Position numbers and translations under genes: made by a program
Notes under the pieces: model-generated
Told to the model about the DNA's origin: nothing
The model's input: the letters and a program-made list of their open reading frames with translations, nothing else
Databases searched by the model: none
Assembly: GCA_937958015.1 (NCBI GenBank)
Contig: CALGOA010000216.1
Location: 1 to 44,140, forward strand
Length of the DNA: 44,140 nt
Direction of reading: 5' to 3'
Origin: an uncultured Acidimicrobiales bacterium
GTDB taxonomy: Bacteria; Actinomycetota; Acidimicrobiia; Acidimicrobiales; SZUA-35
Shown here: positions 1 to 7,519 of the stretch, in pieces
Position numbering within the stretch: position 1 is the first letter of the stretch
How the letters are laid out: every line of letters starts with the position of its first letter

Positions 1-255
1 TCCGAAGGCCTGGATCACCGTCCACGTGCCTGCCGCCCCCAGCGCTCCGTGAGCCATGGGCGCGTGGGGCGCCAACTTCCCGGCCCCGTACCCGGCAGCG
101 GCAAATCCGAACATGGTGAGTCCGAAGAAACCGAGCTTCGCATAGTTCGACGAGTCGTCATCGAGAACCCACAACGAGACGAGCGTAAGTGGAACCAGGA
201 CGGTCAGGCCCGCAACCGCTGAGGTCCTCACGATGGTCCAGTCGATCGTTGGCAT
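1..255 (-). CDS. Small polytopic membrane protein, C-terminus cut by window edge
   Basis: An ATG at 255 (complement) opens a frame that runs without a stop to the left edge, giving 85 residues. They start MPTIDWTIVRTSAVAG and contain two to three hydrophobic stretches: a first segment around residues 9-27 (GLTVLVPLTLVSLWVL), a DDDSSNY loop, then a Gly/Ala-rich second segment (KLGFFGLTMFGFAAAGYGAGKL). This is the look of a small integral membrane protein. I do not recognise the family, and most of the gene may lie outside the window. It is divergent from the DUF1697 gene with about 70 bp between starts, so both promoters must lie there. Confidence 0.6.
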   Translation of the reverse strand, partial: MPTIDWTIVRTSAVAGLTVLVPLTLVSLWVLDDDSSNYAKLGFFGLTMFGFAAAGYGAGKLAPHAPMAHGALGAAGTWTVIQAFG

Positions 256-323
256 ACAACTCGATCGTACTGCTCCTCGCGGAGCCTGGGCCAAGCGCAG
301 CGAGGGGGATCTAGAGTGGCGAC

Positions 324-830
324 GTGGGGTCGGTGATCTTCCTTCGTGGCATGAATCTGGGGAAGCGACGAATCACCAACGACGAACTGGCGGCAGCGCT
401 CGAACGTCTCGGGTTTGACCAACCGATGCCATACCAAGCGAGCGGCAACGTGATCTTGCCAGAAGCTACGTCGGTCGACTCCAGGGAAGTCGAACGCGGA
501 CTGGAAACGGAGTTGGGGTATCCGGTCCCGGTCTTCGCCAGGACCGACGACGAGGTGCGGCAACTGGCCGAATCACCGCTGAAGGGTCTGAAAGGTGCCG
601 ATGGTGGGAAACCCCAGATCGTTTTCATGCACGAAGAGACGATGGCCGACCTCACGTCGGTGTTCAGACCCGACGACCGCATCGAGGTGCGGGGGCGCGA
701 GATCCACTGGCTTCCTCCCGGCGGCCTGGCCGAAACGGCGGGGCTGCTGAAAGCGGTCGATGATGCGGTCGGCGGTACCACGATCCGAACCCTGGGCACG
801 ATCGAACGCATCGCCCGCAAACTGACCTGA
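324..830 (+). CDS. DUF1697 family protein
   Basis: The 168-residue product matches DUF1697: an N-terminal FLRGMNLGKRRITNDEL block, then the signature YQASGNVIL (residues about 37-45) and a C-terminal helical part. The family is cytoplasmic, single-domain and of unknown biochemical role, and the length fits. The start is GTG at 324; an in-frame stop (TAG at 312) lies just upstream, so the only other option is the GTG three codons on. A GAGGGGG stretch lies about 15 bases upstream, not at ideal spacing. No operon partner: the next gene starts about 270 bases later, past a repeat cluster. Confidence 0.85.
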   Translation: MGSVIFLRGMNLGKRRITNDELAAALERLGFDQPMPYQASGNVILPEATSVDSREVERGLETELGYPVPVFARTDDEVRQLAESPLKGLKGADGGKPQIVFMHEETMADLTSVFRPDDRIEVRGREIHWLPPGGLAETAGLLKAVDDAVGGTTIRTLGTIERIARKLT

Positions 831-847
831 TCACGCTGGCGTGGCTG

Positions 848-1002
848 CGCCCGGTGGGCTTCCGGTTGTGGTGCGTTATTGAAACGGAGCGGTGGGCTTC
901 CGCTAGCGGGACGGGCGGCTGAGGCAAGCCTTCGCCCGGTGGGCATCCGGTTCTGGTGCGTTATTGAAACGGGGCGGTGGGCTTCCGGTTGTGGGACGGG
1001 CG
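848..1002. repeat. Two 70-bp direct repeats (85-bp period), built from a four-fold 19-bp motif
   Basis: Copy 1 (848-917) and copy 2 (933-1002) align base for base at an offset of 85 with few differences. Each contains two versions of GGTGGGCTTCCGGTTGTGG, at 854, 891, 939 and 976, spaced 37, 48 and 37, and the conserved segment GTGCGTTATTGAAACG. The repeats fill most of the intergenic region between the DUF1697 and rubrerythrin genes. No ORF in them looks coding. The rest of 831-1103 holds nothing I can name beyond a possible promoter for rubrerythrin. Confidence 0.7.
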
Positions 1003-1103
1003 CCGGCCGCGGTGTGCTTGCTGTGATCACGATGTTCGGGGGCCTGTGAGCTGGGTACCATCGAACGACCGCAGCCAAGGCGGATCGATACCGGGAGTTG
1101 AAT

Positions 1104-1523
1104 GTGGCAGAACTCAAGGGCAGCCAAACCGAACAGAACCTGAAGACGGCGCTCGCTCGCGAGAGCAACGCGAACCGTCGCTACCTCTACTTCGCCCAGA
1201 AGGCCGACGTCGAGGGGCAACCCGAGATCGCCGCATTGTTCCGTTCCATCGCCGAGGGTGAGACCGGCCATGCGTTCGGGCACCTCGACTTCCTCACCGA
1301 GATCTGTGATCCCGAAACCGGCGAGCCGGTTGGTGATACCGAAGAGAATCTACGTTCGGCGATCGCAGGCGAAACCTACGAGTTCACCGAGATGTACCCC
1401 AGCTTTGCTCGAACCGCCCGCCAGGAAGGGTTCGCAGAGGTGGGCGAATGGATGGAAGCCCTCGCCCGAGCGGAGAAGAGCCACGCTGGGCGATTCGCCG
1501 AGGGGCTCGACAACCTCACCTGA
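1104..1523 (+). CDS. Rubrerythrin-type ferritin-like diiron protein without rubredoxin domain
   Basis: The protein is a 139-residue four-helix-bundle diiron protein, expected to reduce peroxide in the cytoplasm. Diiron ligands are visible in rubrerythrin spacing: E20 in the first helix (ARESNANRRY), E53-x-x-H56 (EGETGH), E90/E93/E96 region (GETYEFTEM) and E124-x-x-H127 (EKSH). The C-terminal rubredoxin FeS4 domain of classical rubrerythrin is missing, as in sulerythrin-like short forms, so an external electron donor is needed. I chose the GTG at 1104 because GGGAG (1093-1097) lies 6 bases upstream and this start puts E20, E53 and H56 at the classical numbers; a TTG at 1098 directly abuts that site. 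It stands alone, about 57 bases before trpD. Confidence 0.9.
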   Translation: MAELKGSQTEQNLKTALARESNANRRYLYFAQKADVEGQPEIAALFRSIAEGETGHAFGHLDFLTEICDPETGEPVGDTEENLRSAIAGETYEFTEMYPSFARTARQEGFAEVGEWMEALARAEKSHAGRFAEGLDNLT

Positions 1524-1580
1524 GCAGCCGGCTTGGCGCCGTTTCGGTACGGCCGCCCCGGGCTTGCGATAGAAATACGT

Positions 1581-2600
1581 ATGACCATCTCGTGGCCGAG
1601 CCTTCTGAACGCCCTGATCGAGGGAACCGATCTCTCGCGCGAGGAAACCTCCGCAGCAATGGCCCAGGTACTCAGTGGCGAGGCCGACCCTGTCTCGCTT
1701 GCGGCTCTTCTGATGGGGCTACGGGTGAAGGGCGAATCCGACGACGAACTGCTCGGTTTCGCAGACGCAATGTTGGCGGCGGCGGAACCCCTGGACGTTC
1801 CCGTGGGCACGGTCGACATCGTCGGCACCGGCGGATCGAAGCATCGCCGCTCCCATGCGCTCAACGTCAGCTCGATGGCTTCGTTCGTCGCCGCAGCTGC
1901 GGGCGCCACGATCTGCCAACACGGCAACGTTGCCGCCTCCAGCACCAGTGGATCATTCGATTTTCTGAAGGCGATGGGCGTTGAGATCGACATCGGTCCC
2001 GCTGCGGTTGAAGAGCTGGTGAAGACCCAGGGTCTGGCCTTCGCCTGGGCCAAGACATTCCATCCAAGCATGCGCCATGCCGGGCCAGTGCGGACGTCGA
2101 TGGGAGTGCCCACGGTCTTCAATGTGCTTGGTCCACTGGTGCACCCCGGTCGGGTCAAGCGAATCGTGCTCGGGGTTTCCGGTGCCGACCGAGGCGAGCA
2201 GATGGCCAGAATCCTGTTGGGTCGCCATATGAATCGGGCGTGGGTGATCGCAGGGTTCGACGGGTTGGACGAGTTGTCGACCGTGGGGCCGAACGAGGTC
2301 TGGGAGGTCACACCGGGATCGATCAAGCAGCTCACCATCCATCCTGAGGCGGTGGGCATCGAACTGGTGGCGCCCGCTGCCCTCGCCGGCGGTAACGGAG
2401 AAGCCAATGCCGCGATCTTCCGTCGCATGATGGTCGACCCATCAAGCGAACAGGCCGCATCCGACATCGTGTGCCTCAACGCCGCTGCGGCTCTTGTCGT
2501 CGCCGACGTGGAACCCAACCTTGTGACCGCCGTCGCCACCGCCCGCTCGGCACTCGAGTCGGGTGCGGTTTCGGAACGTTTCGAGGCATTCATCGCCTAG
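1581..2600 (+). CDS. trpD: Anthranilate phosphoribosyltransferase (TrpD), divergent PRPP-binding motifs
   Basis: TrpD transfers the phosphoribosyl group of PRPP to anthranilate, the second committed step of tryptophan synthesis, in the cytoplasm. The 339-residue length is typical. Residues 1-70 form the helical domain (SREETSAAMAQVLSGEADPV). The phosphoribosyltransferase part follows with VDIVGTGG (residues 78-85), HALNVSS (92-98), HGN (114-116), SSTSGSFD and the NVLGPLVHP motif. Two usually conserved positions differ: the Asp after GTGG is Ser86, and the Lys and Arg of the usual KHGNR are Gln113 and Val117. The start is ATG 1581; upstream TTG 1533 would add 16 residues not typical of the family. 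No other trp gene is in the window. It is most likely a real TrpD, but a paralogue with a changed substrate is possible. Confidence 0.85.
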   Translation: MTISWPSLLNALIEGTDLSREETSAAMAQVLSGEADPVSLAALLMGLRVKGESDDELLGFADAMLAAAEPLDVPVGTVDIVGTGGSKHRRSHALNVSSMASFVAAAAGATICQHGNVAASSTSGSFDFLKAMGVEIDIGPAAVEELVKTQGLAFAWAKTFHPSMRHAGPVRTSMGVPTVFNVLGPLVHPGRVKRIVLGVSGADRGEQMARILLGRHMNRAWVIAGFDGLDELSTVGPNEVWEVTPGSIKQLTIHPEAVGIELVAPAALAGGNGEANAAIFRRMMVDPSSEQAASDIVCLNAAAALVVADVEPNLVTAVATARSALESGAVSERFEAFIA

Positions 2601-2607
2601 GGCTGTG

Positions 2608-2635
2608 CCGGCGCCGGTGCCGGTGCTGGCGCCGG
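2608..2635. terminator. GC-rich hairpin between convergent trpD and nuclease gene
   Basis: CCGGCGCC (2608-2615) and GGCGCCGG (2628-2635) are perfect complements with a 12-base loop. The hairpin sits in the 52-base gap between two convergent genes. There is no T-tract on either side, so it is a weak or factor-assisted terminator at best. Confidence 0.4.
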
Positions 2636-2652
2636 TTCGGGCCGGGCCCGGT

Positions 2653-4218
2653 CTATTTGCTGGGGGAGAAGTCGGGGAGGCGGGGAAGCGTGGAGGTGAG
2701 AGCTGCGCTTCCCTTGAGGACTCGGGCGGTTGATCCGTAGCGGTCGATCCAGCCACCGACGAGAAGTTGTTCCTCCATCGAGAGCGACTCGGAATCGATT
2801 CTGACCACACCGGATCGAAACTCCAGCACGATCGACCCCAGGTTCGACACCATGTCGAGCCGGCGCGACCGCTCGACCGTGTTCGCGAACGCGCTGGCAC
2901 GATTTCGGACCGCCGCAGCATCCTCGAACCGTTCGTCGGCCGCCAGAGCGTTCATTCGGTCAGCCAAACGATCCAGCGCGAGATGGGGGTGGGTCGTCAT
3001 CAGCCGGGTCGCATCGGAAACGATGTTTGCGTACTCCCGATGATCGAGGTCGCCGGTGCAGGGGCAGGCCGCCACCCCCAACTGCGCCGCCGTGCACAGA
3101 CCCGAACGTTTGGCGCGCCCGTCCTTGCCGATCTTGGTTGAGCAACGCCGCAACGGTACGACCGACTGGATGGCCTCCACGATCAGATCGGCCGTGCGCC
3201 GGTTCGTGATCGGACCCAGGTACACGCCCTGCCCCTTCTTCGCATGTACGACCGACAGGCGGGGGAACGCTTCACCCGTCGTCAGTTTCACCCACTTCGG
3301 TTTGATCGGGCGGGTGTTGCGACGGTTGAACCGGGGTGTGTGCTTCTGGATCAGGCGCAGTTCGAGCAGTTCGGCCTCCAGCGTGTTGTCGCAGACCTCG
3401 TGTCGAATGGAAGCGGTCTCGCGAAGAAGCTGTGGGATCTTCCGTCGAGTGTCAGAGCTGAAATAGCTTCGCACCCGGGCCCGAAGGTCGGTGGCCTTCC
3501 CCACATACAACACCCGGTCCTCGGCATCGGAGAAGAAATAGACACCGGGCTTTCGTGGGAGGTTCGTGGTGAGCGACAGCTTCTTCCACTGCGGATGCCC
3601 CGCCACGGTTGGTAGGGCGATCAGATCGTCGAGCCCGGTGACCCCCCACGCTGAGGCCCGCTCGATCAGGAAGTGGAGCAGGTCCACGGTGGCCCAGGCA
3701 TCGTCCAGAGCCCGGTGGCAGGGCTGGTGGGGTAGCCGCAGGCGTTTGGCCAACTCGCCCAGATTGAACCGGGGAACCTCGTCGTTGAGAAGACGACGGG
3801 CGAGGGAAAGGGTGTCCAGTTTCTGATTTCCCAGCATCGGACCGCCCCACTGGCGGATCGCGGCGTTGAGGAAACTCATGTCGAATCGAATGTTGTGGCC
3901 AACGATCACCGACCCGCCGATGAACTCCAGAAACGTTGGCAGGACGGCATTGATCGGAGGTGCGTGCATCACCATCATCTCGGTGATACCGGTCACGACG
4001 GTGATCTTGGGCGGGATTCCCATTCCCGGATTCACCATGGTTTGAAAGGTTCCGACCACCTCGCCGCCACACACCTTCACCGCACCGATCTCGGTGATGC
4101 CACAGGAGTTCGGATCACCACCGGTTGTCTCGAGGTCGAGTACGCAGAAGGTGGCCTCGGCCAGCGGGATGCCCAACGCCTCGAGCGATTGTTGGATCGG
4201 GGGTGCGGTGAACAACAT
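2653..4218 (-). CDS. DEDDh 3'-5' exonuclease fused to UvrC-type GIY-YIG nuclease
   Basis: A 521-residue DNA-repair protein. An N-terminal DnaQ-like exonuclease carries the motifs VLDLETTG (D28, E30), HNIRFDMSFL and HRALDDAWATVDLL, which are the DEDDh acids and histidine. A GIY-YIG nuclease domain follows from about residue 225 (KPGVYFFSD, then VLYVGKATDLRARVRSYF), with a UvrC-like C-terminal region (CPCTGDL, and EDAAAVRNRASAF resembling UvrB-binding helices). This fusion is a known actinobacterial arrangement related to Cho/UvrC-type excision. The start ATG at 4218 is favoured over longer forms because a perfect LexA box lies 14 bases upstream, which implies a very short leader. Hence it is probably SOS-induced. 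It is divergent from the NYN-domain gene. Confidence 0.9.
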   Translation of the reverse strand: MLFTAPPIQQSLEALGIPLAEATFCVLDLETTGGDPNSCGITEIGAVKVCGGEVVGTFQTMVNPGMGIPPKITVVTGITEMMVMHAPPINAVLPTFLEFIGGSVIVGHNIRFDMSFLNAAIRQWGGPMLGNQKLDTLSLARRLLNDEVPRFNLGELAKRLRLPHQPCHRALDDAWATVDLLHFLIERASAWGVTGLDDLIALPTVAGHPQWKKLSLTTNLPRKPGVYFFSDAEDRVLYVGKATDLRARVRSYFSSDTRRKIPQLLRETASIRHEVCDNTLEAELLELRLIQKHTPRFNRRNTRPIKPKWVKLTTGEAFPRLSVVHAKKGQGVYLGPITNRRTADLIVEAIQSVVPLRRCSTKIGKDGRAKRSGLCTAAQLGVAACPCTGDLDHREYANIVSDATRLMTTHPHLALDRLADRMNALAADERFEDAAAVRNRASAFANTVERSRRLDMVSNLGSIVLEFRSGVVRIDSESLSMEEQLLVGGWIDRYGSTARVLKGSAALTSTLPRLPDFSPSK

Positions 4219-4231
4219 CGGTGAGAGTAGA

Positions 4232-4247
4232 GCGAACAAACGTTCGC
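4232..4247. promoter_or_regulatory. LexA (SOS) box upstream of the exonuclease/GIY-YIG gene
   Basis: GCGAACAAACGTTCGC is CGAAC-N4-GTTCG with one extra matching flank on each side, an exact match to the actinobacterial and Gram-positive SOS box core. It lies 14 bp before the ATG at 4218, where LexA would block a leaderless or short-leader promoter. Confidence 0.8.
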
Positions 4248-4468
4248 GTGTCAAGAACGTGCCCCCGAACGGCGGGCACTTGGGACGCAAACGCGACGGT
4301 TGAGTAGAGTTGCGAGGGTCGGCGAAGCAGTGGTGCGGTCGGTTGGCGGACGTCACGCAATCGAGAGAAAGTGCGGTTGCTACTGAACTTCATCAATGAA
4401 ACGTCGATGTAAGAGGAGAGGCGCAAGGTCTCAACTCGACCAGAGGGATATCGGGAGTTATTCGAGCT

Positions 4469-7400
4469 ATGGATTCTCAGGAGCTGAACAGGGCATGTGA
4501 ATTGGCCTTTCTCGTCGCACGAGAAGGGGAAACACAGGACCCGCCAATCGAGCCGCCGGCTCCCATGAAGATGTTCCTCTACGTGCGTTCGTTCCCCCAG
4601 CGGGCACTGAGCGTGGCCCGTCAGGTGATGGAAGAGGACGAAGGTTTCCGCGGTCGTGTTGCCGCCGCCGCCACCGAGGAGAACGTCGGTGCCGCCGCCC
4701 TGGAGTGGCTGAACCGCAGCGGAGCTATCGCCGCCGACAGTGAAGATGACTCCGGCGACGCCGACGTCGCAGCTGAAGCTACCGATATCGACACCGATGC
4801 CGGAGAGCCCGTGACCAAGGAGGCCATCCGGTCCGAACTCGAGGAACTGAAGAGCCTCGTGGGCCAGCTCTCTGAAGAACGTCAAGCCGTCGACAGTGAG
4901 GTGGAGGGTCTTTCTGGTCGACTCGAAACCTCCGAGATCGACTCTGGCCTTTCGAACCTTGTGCCCGACGCCGAACCTCTCGCTGCGCTTCGCACCGAGA
5001 CGATTCCCGGCCCAGGATCTTCGTCGCTCACCTCCCAGGTCCGGGGCCTGCATTCGGATCTCAAGCAGGCCCGACTCGAGCGTGACCACGCTCAGGAAGC
5101 CAAAGAACTGGCGATCCTCGAGCACGCCGAACTAGCCGAAGAACTGGAGGACCTGCGGGTCCTCGCCGGCGAAGCTCAGGTTCAGCTGCGCGATCTGGAA
5201 TCCCGCATCGACACCGTCTCCTCGGAGAAGGAACTGCTGGCCGGTGAGAAGGAACGTCTCGCCGCCGAGAAGGAATTGCTGGCAACCCAGAAGAGCCAAA
5301 TCGAAGCCGAGCACAGTGCGCTCAGCTCCGACCACGACGCGCTGGCCGCACAGGTCGAGGCATCCAAACTGAAACTGGAAGCAGCCGAAGCGGACCTGGT
5401 TCGCCTGAATGCCAACGTTGAAGCGGCCCGAAGCGACGCCGGCGCATCCGTGGCCGACCTCCAGGCCGCAGTCTCCGCCCGCGCTGCGATGGAAAGCCAC
5501 GTGGATGCTCTGGGTGGAGCGCACGCCAAGGCCCGAGCCGAAATTGAACGCGTTAACGCAGCGTTGGCTGACAAGAACGCCACCGATCGACAGAAGATCG
5601 ACACCCTCCGGGTTGCGCTCGCATCGGTCACCGCCGAGCGTGATGCGCTGCAGGCCAAGCTCGAAACGGTTCGAGCCACCGTCTCCTCTCTGCAGGGTGA
5701 GATGGCGAAACTCGACACCAACGTGAACGACGCCGAGTCGGTTGCGTCCGTGTTGGGTGAACGTATGGCGGAGCTGCAGTCGTCGGTCGACGCCGTTCCC
5801 GGAAACGAGATCGCCACCAGCGATCTGGCCGAGTTCGACGCCCCCGAGGCTCCCATCGCTGTTGCCCCGGCGGTCGTTGCCGACTCATTCGCAACCGCAC
5901 CGACCGAGGAAACACTGATCGAACCCGACATTGAAGCGGTCGTCGTCGACGACGCTTCGGTCGAGGATGCTCCGGTCGTTGACGACGTTGTAGCCGACGT
6001 CGCAGTCGACGTCGCAGTTGAGGATTCAGCTGCGGAAGAGGTCGTCGTTGCAGACGCACCGATCGACGAACCTGCAGCCGAGATCACATCCGAGGACGCC
6101 ACGTCTGAAGAAGCCGAGACCGTTGACTCCGAGACCGTTGATGCGCCGGTCGAGACCGCTGCTGAGGAAGTTGCGGTGGAGGAGGCTCCGGCCCACGAGA
6201 CCGTGACCGAGGCATTCGAACCGATCGTGAGCGACGTTGCGGTCGAAGAGGCCGTCGATAGCCCCGCCGAGATCGTCGAGGACGCAATCGACTCCGACGT
6301 CGACAGCATGGTTCACGTGGAAACGCCCGACGTGGTTGATCCAGCCGAGCCGTTTGCGGTCGGTAGTTACGAGACTGGCGAAACCGCTGGTGTTTCGCCA
6401 CTGGTGCTTTCGGACACGACCGGTGACGACTTCACTGCTGGACTCCTCGATCCAGAGGTTCCCGACACCCCCGAACTTCCCAATGCCGCTCCGATCGAAG
6501 ACGCGACGCCGTCGATCGAGGCAAGCGACGTGCCCGATGCGCTCAAGGGTGCTGTCGAGTCGGGCGGTCCTTCGGCCGCCGATCTGGCCGTCGCAGCCTC
6601 ATTCGAGGCCGTGTCCGAGGAAACGCCTGGCATCCGGTTTGGCGAGGCCCAGGTTGATACCGCTTCCGAGGTGACCGAGGAAGAGGACATCGATGAGGTA
6701 CACGCACTGGTGGCCGAGACGGTCGCCTCGTTCGAGCCCACCGAGTCCGACAACCTTCCGGGGTCGGCTGTTCCGGCCGAAGACGTACAACCCGCCGAAC
6801 CGACCGAGCGAGGCGGGCTCAGCAGCCTGTTCAGCTCGTTCTCCCGCAACTCGGGTGACGATGCTGGCTCCGAAACCGCCGTAGCCGAATCGCAAAGTGA
6901 CGACGGTGGAGGCTCAACCGGTCTCCTGGCTTCAGCTGGTATCGCAGCTGCCGGCGTTGCCGCAGGAGCGGTCGGGGCCGTCACCAGCCGCACCGATGAG
7001 GACGCAGCAGCCGTCGTTGACGACTCCGCAACAGCCGGTGGATCCGTCGCGGTCGAAGAAGCGGTCGTTACTCGCACCCCCGTCGAAGTTCCAAGTGAAG
7101 TCATCGGTGACTCTCTTGCAGTCGCCCGTCACGTCGTTTCCACCGAGGACATCGTGCTGCTCGTCGATGGTGACCCTGTCGCCGCGATGGGTTGGCCCAG
7201 CGTCGATCGTGTCGAGCAACGTCGCAACCTGGTCCACTACCTGAACGTGATGGCCGGCAACACCGGAGCGGCACCCGATGTACTGCTCGACCGAGACCTT
7301 GGCGTCGACCGTCTGCCTGACTCCCGTTCGGTGCGGGTTCGCACGACCAACGAGGGTGGCTCCGTAGCCGCCCAGATCATCGGTCTGATCGACACCTACC

Positions 7401-7519
7401 CTCGCGAGTGGCCGGTTGCGGTCATTACCGACAACAGCGACTTGGCGGCCGAGGCTGCAATGAAGGGCGCCAACGTGCTCGACAACGGTCAGCTCCTCGA
7501 TCTCTTCATCGCTCCCTGA
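4469..7519 (+). CDS. Coiled-coil, acidic-linker protein with C-terminal NYN (YacP-like PIN) domain
   Basis: A 1016-residue protein with four visible parts. Residues 1-95 form a helical head (LAFLVAREGETQDPPIEPP, QRALSVARQVMEEDEGFRGR) of a kind I recall from shorter actinobacterial NYN proteins. About 110-430 is a coiled coil of heptad-like E/A/L/R repeats, including a local run of KELLAGEKERLAAEKELLA. About 450-880 is a very long low-complexity stretch rich in D, E, A, V, P and T. Residues 895-1016 form an NYN/YacP-like domain starting IVLLVDGDPVAAMGWPSVDR. NYN domains are PIN-fold RNases. Here the first Asp (LVDGD) and VITDNSDL are kept, but the usual ADD motif reads VAA, so activity may be lost. 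The ATG has GGGAG 11 bases upstream. Its 3' end overlaps mftF, which is convergent, by 31 bp. Confidence 0.8.
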   Translation: MDSQELNRACELAFLVAREGETQDPPIEPPAPMKMFLYVRSFPQRALSVARQVMEEDEGFRGRVAAAATEENVGAAALEWLNRSGAIAADSEDDSGDADVAAEATDIDTDAGEPVTKEAIRSELEELKSLVGQLSEERQAVDSEVEGLSGRLETSEIDSGLSNLVPDAEPLAALRTETIPGPGSSSLTSQVRGLHSDLKQARLERDHAQEAKELAILEHAELAEELEDLRVLAGEAQVQLRDLESRIDTVSSEKELLAGEKERLAAEKELLATQKSQIEAEHSALSSDHDALAAQVEASKLKLEAAEADLVRLNANVEAARSDAGASVADLQAAVSARAAMESHVDALGGAHAKARAEIERVNAALADKNATDRQKIDTLRVALASVTAERDALQAKLETVRATVSSLQGEMAKLDTNVNDAESVASVLGERMAELQSSVDAVPGNEIATSDLAEFDAPEAPIAVAPAVVADSFATAPTEETLIEPDIEAVVVDDASVEDAPVVDDVVADVAVDVAVEDSAAEEVVVADAPIDEPAAEITSEDATSEEAETVDSETVDAPVETAAEEVAVEEAPAHETVTEAFEPIVSDVAVEEAVDSPAEIVEDAIDSDVDSMVHVETPDVVDPAEPFAVGSYETGETAGVSPLVLSDTTGDDFTAGLLDPEVPDTPELPNAAPIEDATPSIEASDVPDALKGAVESGGPSAADLAVAASFEAVSEETPGIRFGEAQVDTASEVTEEEDIDEVHALVAETVASFEPTESDNLPGSAVPAEDVQPAEPTERGGLSSLFSSFSRNSGDDAGSETAVAESQSDDGGGSTGLLASAGIAAAGVAAGAVGAVTSRTDEDAAAVVDDSATAGGSVAVEEAVVTRTPVEVPSEVIGDSLAVARHVVSTEDIVLLVDGDPVAAMGWPSVDRVEQRRNLVHYLNVMAGNTGAAPDVLLDRDLGVDRLPDSRSVRVRTTNEGGSVAAQIIGLIDTYPREWPVAVITDNSDLAAEAAMKGANVLDNGQLLDLFIAP

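Noticed and set aside
311-1168. 285-residue minus-strand ORF
   Set aside because: It runs antisense through DUF1697 and across the direct repeats; composition is Arg/Ser/Pro-rich with no recognisable domain.
1376-2593. 405-residue minus-strand ORF
   Set aside because: Antisense shadow of rubrerythrin and trpD, caused by high GC in third codon positions.
5182-6309. 375-residue Ser/Thr/Ala-rich minus-strand ORF
   Set aside because: Antisense to the acidic linker of the NYN protein; its repetitive composition merely mirrors that linker.
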